This document shows, one piece after another, positions 47,590 to 56,417 of a stretch of 64,000 bases of DNA. Source of the DNA: Planctomycetaceae bacterium. Lineage in GTDB: Bacteria > Planctomycetota > Planctomycetia > Planctomycetales > Planctomycetaceae. The notes under the pieces are model-generated. The model was not told the origin of the DNA, did no database searches, and was given only the letters and a program-made list of their open reading frames with translations. Each line of letters starts with the position of its first letter. The first letter of the stretch is position 1. The stretch is from NCBI GenBank assembly GCA_024742875.1, contig JANSXP010000018.1:38155-102154 (forward strand), in the 5' to 3' direction. The position numbers and the translations under genes are program-made.

Positions 47590-50366
47590 CAAAGACCACT
47601 CGTCGCCGAGCTTTCCTGCGGCTGGCCGCCGCACTTGGGGGAGCCATTGCCACATCAGGGCGTTCTGTGACCGCTGACGAACAGAAGCGCCCGCCCCAGG
47701 GAATTGACAGGGGAAAATGGGAATCGCTGCGCGGCATTCCCTATGAAAAAGGCCTGTTTGATCAGCCCGGCGTATGCCGGCTGCCCGGTCCGCAGGCGAA
47801 ACGAAACTGGCCCGATCGCAACAAATACAAAGACGCAGAGCAGATCCCCGGGATGTGCCAGCTGTGCAGCACCGTCTGCGGCATCATCGGCCATGTGAAA
47901 GACGGTCGTCTGCTGAAGATTGAAGGCAATCCGAAAGACCCCAACAGCCGCGGCAAGCTGTGTGCTCGTGGGCATGCGGGGCTGAACCATCTGTATCATC
48001 CGGAACGACTGCTGTACCCGCTGCGACGGGTGGGTCAGCGAGGCGAGGGCAAATGGAAACGTATCTCGTGGGATGAAGCACTGACAGAAATTGCTAACCG
48101 GCTCAAAGCCGTGCGGGAAAGCGGTCATCCGGAAGAGTTCGCCTTTCACCAGGGCCGACAGCGCAGCAAAGATGCCATCAAGCGATTTCTGGATGCCTTT
48201 GGCACAAGCACGCAGCTGAGCCACCGCGCCCTGTGTTCGGGCAACCGCCGCGCGGCCAACCTCACGGCCCTGTGGGAAAGTGACTGGGACCTGAACGACG
48301 TTGAGAATTCGAAGTACATTCTGAACTTCGGCTCCAACGCGTTTGAGGCTCATCAGGGTCACGTGCCGTTTGCTCAGCGGATTCAGAACGGTCGCTTCGA
48401 AAACGGCGCGAAGCTGGTGACGTTTGATGTGCGACTGAGTAATACGGCTGGTCGCAGTGACGAATGGTTCGCCCCGTATCCTGGCACGGACGGCGCTGTC
48501 GCCCTGGCGATGGGCCACACCATCCTGACCGAAGGCCTGCATAACGCGGACTTCATCAACACGTGGACCAACGTCAGCGTGGAGGAATTGACGGCCCACA
48601 TGCAGCAGTACACGCCGGAATGGGCGGAAACTGTCAGTGGTATCAGGGCGACGGACATCCGCCGCATTGCCCGAGAGTTTGCGGCCGCCGCACCTGCCTG
48701 TACAACAATGTGCAATCGGGGGTCTTCGGCACACCTGAACGGCTACTACAACGACCGAGCCATCGGTCTGCTGAACGCGCTGGTCGGCAGCGTCGGCAAA
48801 AAGGGGGGCTGGTGCTGGTCTCCCTGGAGCGGCGTCGATCCGGACTTCAAACCACCAAAGGGGCCACCTTCGGCAAAGACGTGGAGCGTTCTGGAGGACC
48901 CACCGGAATATCCGCTGGCCAATGTCTGGCGACGCATGCGGGTGGGAGAAATCATCTATCTGTATCTGCTGCAGGAACGCGCCAAACTGCAGATGTACAT
49001 GACGTACAACCTGGATTCGCCGCTGACCTGGCCTGAGGAAAGCCTGACACAGCAGGTTATGTGCGACGAAGACAAGATTGGCTTCCACGTCTGCATTAAC
49101 TGTTTCTACAACGAAACGGCTCACTACGCGGACATCGTACTGCCATGGACAACATATCTGGAACGCTGGGACCTGGACGCCCGAGGCGCTTACAACCTGC
49201 GTCCGTATGTGGGTATTCGCACGCCGATGGTCGAACCACTGGGCGAATCGCGTGATATCCGTGACTTCTTCCCGGAGCTGGCACGCCGCATTGGTGGCGG
49301 CATGGAAAAAGCTTACGAATACGGTTCCACCGAAGACTACATGCAGCAGTGGGCGGCTGATGTTCCCGCCAGTCCGGAAACCGGCAAACAGGGTCTGGAA
49401 CGTCTGCTGGATGAAGGCGTCTATGAAAACACAGATCGGGAACCGTTTTACGAGCCCTATCTGCAGGAATTAACGGCCGACGAACTGGCCAGCGCAAACA
49501 TCGACGAAAAAACAGGAGTGGTCACGAAAGACGGCATCGGCATTGGTCGCAAACTGAACGACGCGTATGTGCGAGGATTCAAAACACCGAGCCGGCGATT
49601 TGAGATCCGCAGTCTGTTCGTCAACCGGATCGGTCAGAACCAGGACTGCTCCGAGCTGATTGCCAAAAGCGGAGCCAAGGCCAGCAATCGTCCGGCCTCG
49701 CACGCCGGCAATGATCTGAATGTGTCGGAACTGCCGACCTGGTTTCAGCCGGAAGAACTGACGTCTCTGCGGACAGACGAACTGGTGATGACCAGCTTCA
49801 AGTGGAATGTCCACAACCATGGTCGAACCATGAATCTGAAATGGCTGGCCGAAATTGTGCACTCCAATCCGGCCTGGATGAATCCTGCGACAGCAGCGGC
49901 GCTGGGGGTGAAGGATGCCGACTGGATCGAGATTACCAGTTTTCAGTCGCAGCACCTGGTGCGCACAGCCCCGCACCTGAAGCACGATGGAGAGGTGGAT
50001 GCGGACACAGGCCGCATTATCGTGTCCCGCATGCGCGTCCCCATCGTGACCATGGAGGGACTGCACCCCAAAGTGATCGCTATGAGCAACAGCTGTGGCC
50101 ACACAGAGTACACCAACGTGGCTCAGGCCAAAGCCGGTCGTGCCGAGGGAGCCAAGACCGACGGCATGGACATCAATGGATATCGCGACCCCGACTGGGA
50201 GCGCAATATGTGGTGGGAAGACACAACGGGCAATGATCCGCAGCAGTGGCAAACCAACACTGGCAACGGCTGGAACCAAAACCGATTAATGCCCATTGCG
50301 CCAGACGCCATCACGGGACAGCAGTCGTTCCATGACACCATTGTACGGATCCGCCGTCTTGGATAA
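47586..50366 (+). CDS. Tat-exported molybdopterin oxidoreductase catalytic subunit (PsrA/PhsA/DMSO-reductase superfamily)
   Basis: 926 residues from a GTG overlapping the previous stop. The Tat signal is TKTTRRRAFLRLAAALGG. The [4Fe-4S] ligands are Cys91-X2-Cys94-X3-Cys98-X27-Cys126. Cys217 in SHRALCSGNRRAA is the best candidate for the molybdenum ligand, which would place the enzyme with polysulfide/thiosulfate/arsenate-type members. WNVHNHGRTMNLKWLAE and ADWIEITSFQSQ are part of the C-terminal pterin-binding domain. The electron partner is the adjacent Fe-S protein. No membrane quinol subunit gene is nearby. The substrate cannot be fixed from sequence. Confidence 0.92.
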   Translation: MTKTTRRRAFLRLAAALGGAIATSGRSVTADEQKRPPQGIDRGKWESLRGIPYEKGLFDQPGVCRLPGPQAKRNWPDRNKYKDAEQIPGMCQLCSTVCGIIGHVKDGRLLKIEGNPKDPNSRGKLCARGHAGLNHLYHPERLLYPLRRVGQRGEGKWKRISWDEALTEIANRLKAVRESGHPEEFAFHQGRQRSKDAIKRFLDAFGTSTQLSHRALCSGNRRAANLTALWESDWDLNDVENSKYILNFGSNAFEAHQGHVPFAQRIQNGRFENGAKLVTFDVRLSNTAGRSDEWFAPYPGTDGAVALAMGHTILTEGLHNADFINTWTNVSVEELTAHMQQYTPEWAETVSGIRATDIRRIAREFAAAAPACTTMCNRGSSAHLNGYYNDRAIGLLNALVGSVGKKGGWCWSPWSGVDPDFKPPKGPPSAKTWSVLEDPPEYPLANVWRRMRVGEIIYLYLLQERAKLQMYMTYNLDSPLTWPEESLTQQVMCDEDKIGFHVCINCFYNETAHYADIVLPWTTYLERWDLDARGAYNLRPYVGIRTPMVEPLGESRDIRDFFPELARRIGGGMEKAYEYGSTEDYMQQWAADVPASPETGKQGLERLLDEGVYENTDREPFYEPYLQELTADELASANIDEKTGVVTKDGIGIGRKLNDAYVRGFKTPSRRFEIRSLFVNRIGQNQDCSELIAKSGAKASNRPASHAGNDLNVSELPTWFQPEELTSLRTDELVMTSFKWNVHNHGRTMNLKWLAEIVHSNPAWMNPATAAALGVKDADWIEITSFQSQHLVRTAPHLKHDGEVDADTGRIIVSRMRVPIVTMEGLHPKVIAMSNSCGHTEYTNVAQAKAGRAEGAKTDGMDINGYRDPDWERNMWWEDTTGNDPQQWQTNTGNGWNQNRLMPIAPDAITGQQSFHDTIVRIRRLG

Positions 50367-50961
50367 CTCACCTCCACGGGCCACCGAAGAACTGCGATCT
50401 GTCGCCCCTGTGTTCCATCTGCTCAGCCAAATCTGGCTAAAGGAGTGGACAGGCGATCTGACAAAGACCTGGCAGAACGCCGCCGCATTCACCACCGAAC
50501 TGCTGGACGAACGGGCTGTCGATATGCAGTCGGCCGACCTGGAAGATCTGGCGACCGAATACTGTCGGCTGTTTATCGGGCCGGGAGAATTTCTGCCGCT
50601 GGTGCAGTCCGTCTGGGAAACCGGGCAGCGTGCCGGAGCGTCGACCGCGTCCATGCAGACTTATCTGGAGCGACTGCAGCTTGATCGCCCGATTTCCACT
50701 GAAGCGGCCGACCACCTTGGCCACATTTTCTGGCTGTTCGCCCGTCTGCTGGAAGGTTTGCCGGATACCAGTGCAGGCCTGCCGGTGCTGCAGGAGTTTT
50801 TTGACGCTCACCTGAGATGGCCGGCTGAACTGCTGCGTCGCATTGAAGCGGCCAACGACAGCGTGTACGGTCAGGCCTCACGGTTGTCACAACTGCTGCT
50901 GGAGGCTGTTCATGAGCACATTCCGGATTCGGACAGGGGCGATCAACCTGGCGAAGGCTGA
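50332..50961 (+). CDS. TorD/DmsD-like chaperone for the molybdoenzyme
   Basis: 209 residues, all-helical, with the family segment LATEYCRLFIGPGEFLPLVQSVWET and a later HLGHIFWLFARLLE helix. Such chaperones bind the Tat signal or apo-form of a molybdoenzyme until its cofactor is inserted. The ATG at 50332 overlaps the catalytic-subunit gene by 35 bp, so it is the third gene of the operon. An in-frame TTG at 50296 is less likely. Confidence 0.8.
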   Translation: MTPLYGSAVLDNSPPRATEELRSVAPVFHLLSQIWLKEWTGDLTKTWQNAAAFTTELLDERAVDMQSADLEDLATEYCRLFIGPGEFLPLVQSVWETGQRAGASTASMQTYLERLQLDRPISTEAADHLGHIFWLFARLLEGLPDTSAGLPVLQEFFDAHLRWPAELLRRIEAANDSVYGQASRLSQLLLEAVHEHIPDSDRGDQPGEG

Positions 50962-51709
50962 CAGGCCAGGGCGATGCCGAACTCCATGCCGTCGGTGCCT
51001 CCCCCAGACCCTGCTGCTCATTTGCCTGATGACAACGCAGACACAGGGTAGCCCGCCGGGTTGGCAAACCATCTTTGACGGCAAATCCCTGGCTGGCTGG
51101 CAGGCTGTTCCCGCCACGTCGGGGGCCGCATGGACGGTGGCGGACGGCATTCTGACGGGCCGTGGCACCCATGGCCGCAGCTATCTGCAGTGGCAGGGCA
51201 GCGACAACGTGAGAAATTTCGATCTGCGACTGCAGTACCGTTTTCAGGGGAAGGGCAACAGTGGAGTCAACATCCGCGCCACTCCGGATCCGACAGGGCG
51301 TCGTGCGTGGCAGGCCTATCATGCCGATTTTGGTCACGCGGGCATCGGCCGCAATATCCTGGGAGCCTGGGACTTCCATACGCCTGGCAGGAAGGAACAC
51401 GGCGTCCCCCGAGGGCAGCGGCTGGTGATCGACGCCCATGACCGTCCCACCTATTCCCACCTCGCGTCGGAACCGTCAATCGCGCCGGACGCGGACGGCT
51501 GGAATCGCGTGCGGATCGTGGCGCGGGACAATGCGTTCGAATACTACCTGAATGGTCGACTGTCGGCCGCCTTTACAGAGCATCTGCCACCCGGCCAGCG
51601 TCTGTCCTCGGGGCGCATCCAGCTGCAGATTCACGATCCTGGCATGCTGGTCGAATTTCGAGACATCAGAATCACTGTTTTCGATTCCGCCGGACCAGTC
51701 GAGCCCTGA
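50912..51709 (+). CDS. DUF1080 family protein (3-keto-disaccharide hydrolase type)
   Basis: 265 residues from the ATG at 50912, overlapping the TorD-like gene by 50 bp. The N-terminal part is basic (GRCRTPCRRC), then hydrophobic (LLLICLM), which would be a signal peptide of unusual length. The DUF1080 core begins GWQTIFDGKSLAGWQAV and includes FDLRLQYRFQGKGNSGVNIR, a concanavalin-like beta-sandwich, then WNRVRIVARDNAFEYYLNG and IQLQIHDPGMLVEFRDI. Family members bind or cleave keto-sugar glycosides outside the cell. The exact start is uncertain, because no upstream site gives a standard signal. Confidence 0.82.
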   Translation: MSTFRIRTGAINLAKADRPGRCRTPCRRCLPQTLLLICLMTTQTQGSPPGWQTIFDGKSLAGWQAVPATSGAAWTVADGILTGRGTHGRSYLQWQGSDNVRNFDLRLQYRFQGKGNSGVNIRATPDPTGRRAWQAYHADFGHAGIGRNILGAWDFHTPGRKEHGVPRGQRLVIDAHDRPTYSHLASEPSIAPDADGWNRVRIVARDNAFEYYLNGRLSAAFTEHLPPGQRLSSGRIQLQIHDPGMLVEFRDIRITVFDSAGPVEP

Positions 51710-51924
51710 ACGCCAGTCGCCCAGGACCTGTCAGCAGGGCAGTGATTGCAAGTGTTGCGCGCGTATTTCGGAAACGTTGACCGGATTTCCAGGACGCCAA
51801 TACCAGTCACAACATTCCGCGTTCAAGTTCAGAATCACTGCTTCCAGTTTCGCCGATTCTTCCTAGAATCCCCGCTCTCAATCGTCCCGCCCCGAGTGAA
51901 TTTCTGCAGCAACATCCCACCTCT

Positions 51925-54900
51925 ATGGCCAAACGCGCTCGTATTGAAGACCGTGTCGAAGCACGCACACGGGAGATAGGAGAAGTCCTGTTCGATCGGC
52001 TGCAGTCGCGTGCCCCGTCCATCTTTCATACGCGGTGGTGGGAAGATCGGCTGATCGGGTGGGCCACGGAAGACGAAGCGGTGAAGGTGCAGCTGCTGCG
52101 TCTGATCGACGTGCTGCCCGTTTTGCGAGATCACACGGCCATTGCCGAACATCTGGAAGAGTACTACCAGCAGGTCCGCGAACATCTGCCGCTGGCAGCA
52201 CGTGTGGGCCTGGATCTCTCCACCAGCAACAGCATTCTGAGTCGGGCGCTGGCCTACAACACGCGTACCAATGCGGCGCGAATGGCACGCCGGTTTGTGG
52301 CGGGCAACCAGCCTGCTGAGGTGCTGCAGTCTGCCCGCCAGCTGCGTCGGCAGGGACTGTCGGCCGGTTTTCAAACCGTAACGGGACCAACCCTCAGTGA
52401 GGCCGACGCCGATCAGTATCAGCAGGCCTGCCTGAAACTGATCGAATCGTGCTCGGACGCTGTGGAAGAGTGGCCCGCAAACACAGTTCTCGACAATAAC
52501 CATGTCGGTCCGATCCCGCGGCTTCACATCACTGTTCGCCTGTCGCGTCTGGACGCACGTTTCTCCCCCATCGATTTCGACGGCAGTCGTAAACGTGTCC
52601 TGAAAAGACTGAAGCCCATTTTGCAGGCCGCCGGCGACCATCACGCGTTCGTGCAGTTTGAAGCGGAGCGTCAGCCGCACAAATCGCTGGCCGGCGATAT
52701 CCTTCGTGAACTGCTCAGTGGCAAAGCGTTCCGCAGTTTCAGCGACGTGGGTCTGACGGTGGAGACCAGTTCTCTGCAGTGCGAGGCTGAGCTGAAGGGA
52801 ATTCTGGCGTGGGTTAAAAAACGTAAAGCGCCGCTGAGTGTGGTGCTCACACACGGTCGCTTTCAGGATTCAGAGCGACGCCGCGTACAGGCCCGCGCTC
52901 AGGCGGACGATGTCTGCCGGACCGGGGACGAGGCCGACACCGCTTTTGAATCACAGTGTCGCTTTCTGATGAAAAATGCTGAGTGGCTGCACCCGATTCT
53001 CGCCGCACGCAGCATACGGGGTGTGGCCCATGCCCTGGCATGGGCCAGCGAATACGACGTTCCTGAAGCGGCCACTGAAATCCAGCTGATGTTTGGGGCA
53101 GAAGATCGTCTGGCTCAACTGCTGACAGAATCAGGACGGCGGGTTCGCATCGTGTGTCCGGTGGGCCCCAACATGATCACCCTTAGTCGGCTGGCCCGGC
53201 ATCAGCTCGAAAACCGGCATGATGCCACTTACCTTCAATCCACAATTTCCGAATCGACTTCTGTAGAGACGCTTCTGATGAAACCCGGCAGCCAACCCGA
53301 TGACGAATCCGTCGACCAGGAAATCGAATCGTTTGTTCACGAACCGCGGACGGACTTCAGCGTGGCCGAACACCGTGAGGCGATGACACAGGCACTGGTG
53401 GACGCAAAAGACGAATTTGGCCAGACCTACCCGCTTGTCATTGACGGCAAGTCCAGCGAGAGTCGCAGCACGGTCAGTTCGCGCAATCCGTCTGCCACCA
53501 AAGAGATCGTTGGGCATGTGGCGGCCGCCTCAGCCGATCAGGCGGCGGATGCCGTGGAAGGCGCAAAACGGACGTTCACACAGTGGGCGACATCTGAGAC
53601 CAGCAACCGCTGCGAGTATGTGGAACTGATTGCCGCGGAAATTCGTGAACGCCGATTCGAACTGGCTGCGTGGGTCTGCCTGGAAGTCGGCATGACGTGG
53701 GAGGATGCCGATGCGGAGGTGGCGACGGCCATCGACTACTGCATGTTTTACGCCACTCAGATGCGAGAGCTGGACGTGCCGCAGGAGTACGATCTGAGCG
53801 GCGAAGAAAACCGCTACAGCTATCGGCCGTGTGGCGTGGCGGTGGTCATTGGCTCGTGGCGGTCACCACTGGCTTCGCTGACAGGCATGCTGGCGGCTGC
53901 CATTGTCACAGGGAACACGGTGGTGCTCAAACCCGCAGAACAGTCATCGGTCATCGCCGCACGGCTCATGAGTGTCATACGCAACGCCGGTGTTCCGGAC
54001 GGGGTCGTCAACTTTCTGCCAGGCATTGGCGAAGACATCTGCCCGGAACTGGTGGGCAGTCCGGATGTCCAGCTGATCTGCTTCAACGGCAATTACGAAT
54101 CCGGAACAGAGATCAATCGGCTGGCCGCAGAAACCGATCACCGCCAGAACAGCATTCGCCGTGTTATTGCCGAGCTGGGCGGCAACAACGCCATCATCGT
54201 GGACAAAGACGCGGACCTTGATGACGCCGTGCCCGACATCCTCGCCTGTGCGTTTGGCTTTGCCGGTCAGAAGGCCGCCTCATGCTCTCGTGTGATCGTT
54301 CTTGAGAGCATTGCCGACGAACTGATCGAACGACTGACCGATGCGGCCGGAAGCCTGCAGATCGGCGCGGCTGATGATCCGGCCACACAAATCGGCCCGG
54401 TCATCGACGATGACGCGGCAAAGACCGTCAGCCAGCTGGTCAAGTCCGCAGACGTCGACGCCGAAGAGGAGATCGTCTTTTCCGGCAAACTCGGGAAGGC
54501 GGCCAAAGAGGGGTCATACGCCAGCCCGGTCATCATCACGGGCATTGATCCGGAATCAAATTTCGCTCAGGAGGAGGTCAGTGGGCCCCTGCTGTCTGTG
54601 ATTCGCGTTCGCAGCCTGGACGATGCCTTTGCCGCCGCCAATGCGACTCGGTTTGCCCTGTCGGGCGGTGTCTACAGTCGCAGCCCGTCCACACTGAAGC
54701 GTGCACGGGTGGAGTTTCAGGTAGGCAGCCTTTCGCTGAATCGCAAGATCACCGACAGCATGGTGCAGCGACAGCCATTTGGCGGTTTCCGGATGAGCGG
54801 GACCGGGGCCAGCTCTGGTGGTCCGGATTACCTGCTGCACTTTCTGATTCCTGTCAACGTGTCGGAAAACACGACGCGGCGGGGCATCGAACCGAATAAG

Positions 54901-54927
54901 AAGCGTCGCCCCAGGAAAAAAGCGTAA
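51925..54927 (+). CDS. PutA-like proline dehydrogenase/P5C dehydrogenase fusion with both active sites degraded
   Basis: 1,000 residues in the PutA layout: N-terminal helical arm (DEAVKVQLLRLIDVLPVLRDH), a TIM-barrel region to about 435 and an aldehyde dehydrogenase domain from about 480. In the barrel, the Lys of the usual VKGAYWDSE motif is His310 (HGRFQDSE), THN/HN is Arg362-Ser363, and the paired RR before LLEN is Arg425-His426. In the dehydrogenase, the catalytic Cys of GQKCSACSR is Ala784 (GQKAASCSR), the oxyanion Asn of WNFP is Arg646 (SWRSP), and Phe of EEIFGP is Ser886; Glu750 and the C-terminal PFGGFRMSGTGASSGG remain. Enzymatic activity is unlikely in either half. No DNA-binding ribbon-helix-helix is seen. 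Confidence 0.82.
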   Translation: MAKRARIEDRVEARTREIGEVLFDRLQSRAPSIFHTRWWEDRLIGWATEDEAVKVQLLRLIDVLPVLRDHTAIAEHLEEYYQQVREHLPLAARVGLDLSTSNSILSRALAYNTRTNAARMARRFVAGNQPAEVLQSARQLRRQGLSAGFQTVTGPTLSEADADQYQQACLKLIESCSDAVEEWPANTVLDNNHVGPIPRLHITVRLSRLDARFSPIDFDGSRKRVLKRLKPILQAAGDHHAFVQFEAERQPHKSLAGDILRELLSGKAFRSFSDVGLTVETSSLQCEAELKGILAWVKKRKAPLSVVLTHGRFQDSERRRVQARAQADDVCRTGDEADTAFESQCRFLMKNAEWLHPILAARSIRGVAHALAWASEYDVPEAATEIQLMFGAEDRLAQLLTESGRRVRIVCPVGPNMITLSRLARHQLENRHDATYLQSTISESTSVETLLMKPGSQPDDESVDQEIESFVHEPRTDFSVAEHREAMTQALVDAKDEFGQTYPLVIDGKSSESRSTVSSRNPSATKEIVGHVAAASADQAADAVEGAKRTFTQWATSETSNRCEYVELIAAEIRERRFELAAWVCLEVGMTWEDADAEVATAIDYCMFYATQMRELDVPQEYDLSGEENRYSYRPCGVAVVIGSWRSPLASLTGMLAAAIVTGNTVVLKPAEQSSVIAARLMSVIRNAGVPDGVVNFLPGIGEDICPELVGSPDVQLICFNGNYESGTEINRLAAETDHRQNSIRRVIAELGGNNAIIVDKDADLDDAVPDILACAFGFAGQKAASCSRVIVLESIADELIERLTDAAGSLQIGAADDPATQIGPVIDDDAAKTVSQLVKSADVDAEEEIVFSGKLGKAAKEGSYASPVIITGIDPESNFAQEEVSGPLLSVIRVRSLDDAFAAANATRFALSGGVYSRSPSTLKRARVEFQVGSLSLNRKITDSMVQRQPFGGFRMSGTGASSGGPDYLLHFLIPVNVSENTTRRGIEPNKKRRPRKKA

Positions 54928-54944
54928 TCGCCATCCGGACGGGG

Positions 54945-54977
54945 AAACTGCAATTTGGGATCGGCGGCAGTTTTTTT
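54945..54977 (+). terminator. Candidate terminator after the PutA-like gene
   Basis: AAACTGC at 54945-54951 pairs with GCAGTTT at 54967-54973 across a 15-nt loop and is followed by a seven-T run. The stem is short, so efficiency may be partial. It suggests that the downstream ATPase has its own promoter. Confidence 0.5.
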
Positions 54978-55027
54978 GTTCCACTGCGCTGCAAACTGAC
55001 GTCGACTCAGGCACACTCTTAGGGTGT

Positions 55028-55069
55028 CCGTCGTGGGATTTGGCAGGGGCTCCCCTGACCAAACGACGG
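55028..55069 (+). promoter_or_regulatory. Structured 5' leader stem-loop of the RecA/KaiC-like ATPase gene
   Basis: The transcript segment can fold into one long hairpin: CCGTCG (55028-55033) with CGACGG (55064-55069), TTTGG (55039-55043) with CCAAA (55059-55063), and CAGGGG (55044-55049) with CCCCTG (55052-55057). Only a 5-nt bulge on the left and a single A on the right interrupt 17 pairs. It ends 42 bp before the GTG start, followed by an 11-bp palindrome (TTGACAGTCAA, 55076-55086). No T-run follows, so it is better seen as a cis-regulatory or stability element than a terminator. Confidence 0.55.
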
Positions 55070-55111
55070 AGAGCATTGACAGTCAACCATCAGCGACGAT
55101 GAGGTCCCGGC

Positions 55112-56230
55112 GTGGCAAAAAAGAAAGCAGCGAAGAAGGCCCCTAAGAAAAAAGCGGCCAGTGCCGCGGCTCCAGCGGAAGCCCCGCAGCCGGAGATGAA
55201 TCCTCAGATCCCTCAGATGATGCCGGGTATGGGACAGCCACAAATGGCAAACCCCATGATGCAGATGGCTCAGATGATGCAGATGATGATGAGTGGCGGC
55301 GGGGGAGCGGCTCCCATGATGGATCCGTCGGCCGTGCCGTTTTCTGCCGGGCAGGTCGTGGAGGATGAAGACGCCGGGCTGAACGAGGACTTCATTCGAC
55401 CGTCACTGCTCACAAACCTTGTCAAAGAGCAGGAAGCCATTGAGCTCGGCTGTGTGCTGGACAACCTGTGCCTGTCGGCTGATGGTGGTGGGGCACTGGG
55501 CGGTGTTCCCAAAGGGTGCACGATCGCGTTTGCCGGCCCTCCAGGAAAGGGCAAGACCCGCAGCATGCTGGCCGGACTGGCGAAAGTCGCGGCCAGCGGT
55601 GAGAAGGTGGCTCTGGTTGTGGCCGAAGAAGGCTTTCATGATCCGGACGGCAATGGTCGCGATGACCTGTGCTCTCGCTTCACCAAAATCGGTATGGGGG
55701 TGACAGGACTGGCCGAAAAGGCGTTTCGCAAACAGGTACTGGAAAACGTTTTTGTCCTGGAAAGCCAGTATCACCGCGGACAGTCGTGGGATGACTTTGT
55801 CAACAAGTATCGCTACCTGGTGGAACAGGAAGAGATCGGCTTCGTCGTGATCGACTCGCTGAACATGCTGGACCCCAGTCGCAGCCGCACGGCCGACAAC
55901 CTGTCTGCCCTGAAGACTTATAACCATGAACAGGGCGTCACCTGTGTTTGCGTCGGACAGATCCGCGACACGGGTGCTCCGGTTGGCGGCGAGGCGCTGG
56001 TGCACACGGCAGATGCCGTCTTCCTGATCGAAGAAATGTCACTGGGCTCCAAAGAAATCGCGGAGCTGTGGGGTGGCAAGTATCGTGACAAAATTGACGT
56101 CGTGAGAGCCGTCAAGAGTGTCACCACACCAACATTCCCGCATCCGGTACGGCTCGGTCGTGATGCTGAACACGGTGTGCTGGAAGTGCATGAGGCTCAG
56201 CCAAAGATGTATGCGGTCCCGAGCGCCTAA
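55112..56230 (+). CDS. RecA/KaiC/RadA-like ATPase with Lys/Ala-rich and Met-rich N-terminus
   Basis: 372 residues from a GTG behind GAGG (7 bp). Residues 1-25 are Lys/Ala-rich, and about 30-70 are Met/Pro/Gln-rich (PQMMPGMGQPQ, then MMQMAQMMQMMM), likely disordered. A single RecA-type domain follows: Walker A GPPGKGKT at 142-149, tandem Glu172-Glu173 after strand 3 (LVVAEEGF), as in KaiC and RadA, and Walker B IGFVVIDSLNML with Asp248. CVCVGQIRDTG is a sensor-like strand. There is no RadA zinc finger or Lon-like C-terminus, so it is not canonical RadA. It is the next gene after the PutA-like protein, separated by a candidate terminator and a structured leader. Function is unknown. Confidence 0.8.
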   Translation: MAKKKAAKKAPKKKAASAAAPAEAPQPEMNPQIPQMMPGMGQPQMANPMMQMAQMMQMMMSGGGGAAPMMDPSAVPFSAGQVVEDEDAGLNEDFIRPSLLTNLVKEQEAIELGCVLDNLCLSADGGGALGGVPKGCTIAFAGPPGKGKTRSMLAGLAKVAASGEKVALVVAEEGFHDPDGNGRDDLCSRFTKIGMGVTGLAEKAFRKQVLENVFVLESQYHRGQSWDDFVNKYRYLVEQEEIGFVVIDSLNMLDPSRSRTADNLSALKTYNHEQGVTCVCVGQIRDTGAPVGGEALVHTADAVFLIEEMSLGSKEIAELWGGKYRDKIDVVRAVKSVTTPTFPHPVRLGRDAEHGVLEVHEAQPKMYAVPSA

Positions 56231-56417
56231 AGTGTTGCGGGAGACAACCGTGAACGCTGCCCCAATCAGGTGCCGCCTGCTGCGAGCGTCCATCGTGATG
56301 GCAGCAACTGTGGCTGTCAGGGAGTGTCACGATGTATGGTAAGCGGGCTGCGGTAAACGGCCTGCGATTAGGGGACAGTGAAGGGACTGCGTGTTTTCGC
56401 GCTAATCAGATCGCCGC

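Noticed and set aside
47655..49124. A 489-codon open frame on the minus strand
   Set aside because: It is antisense to the molybdoenzyme catalytic subunit and has no recognisable motifs; long shadow frames are expected in this high-GC DNA.
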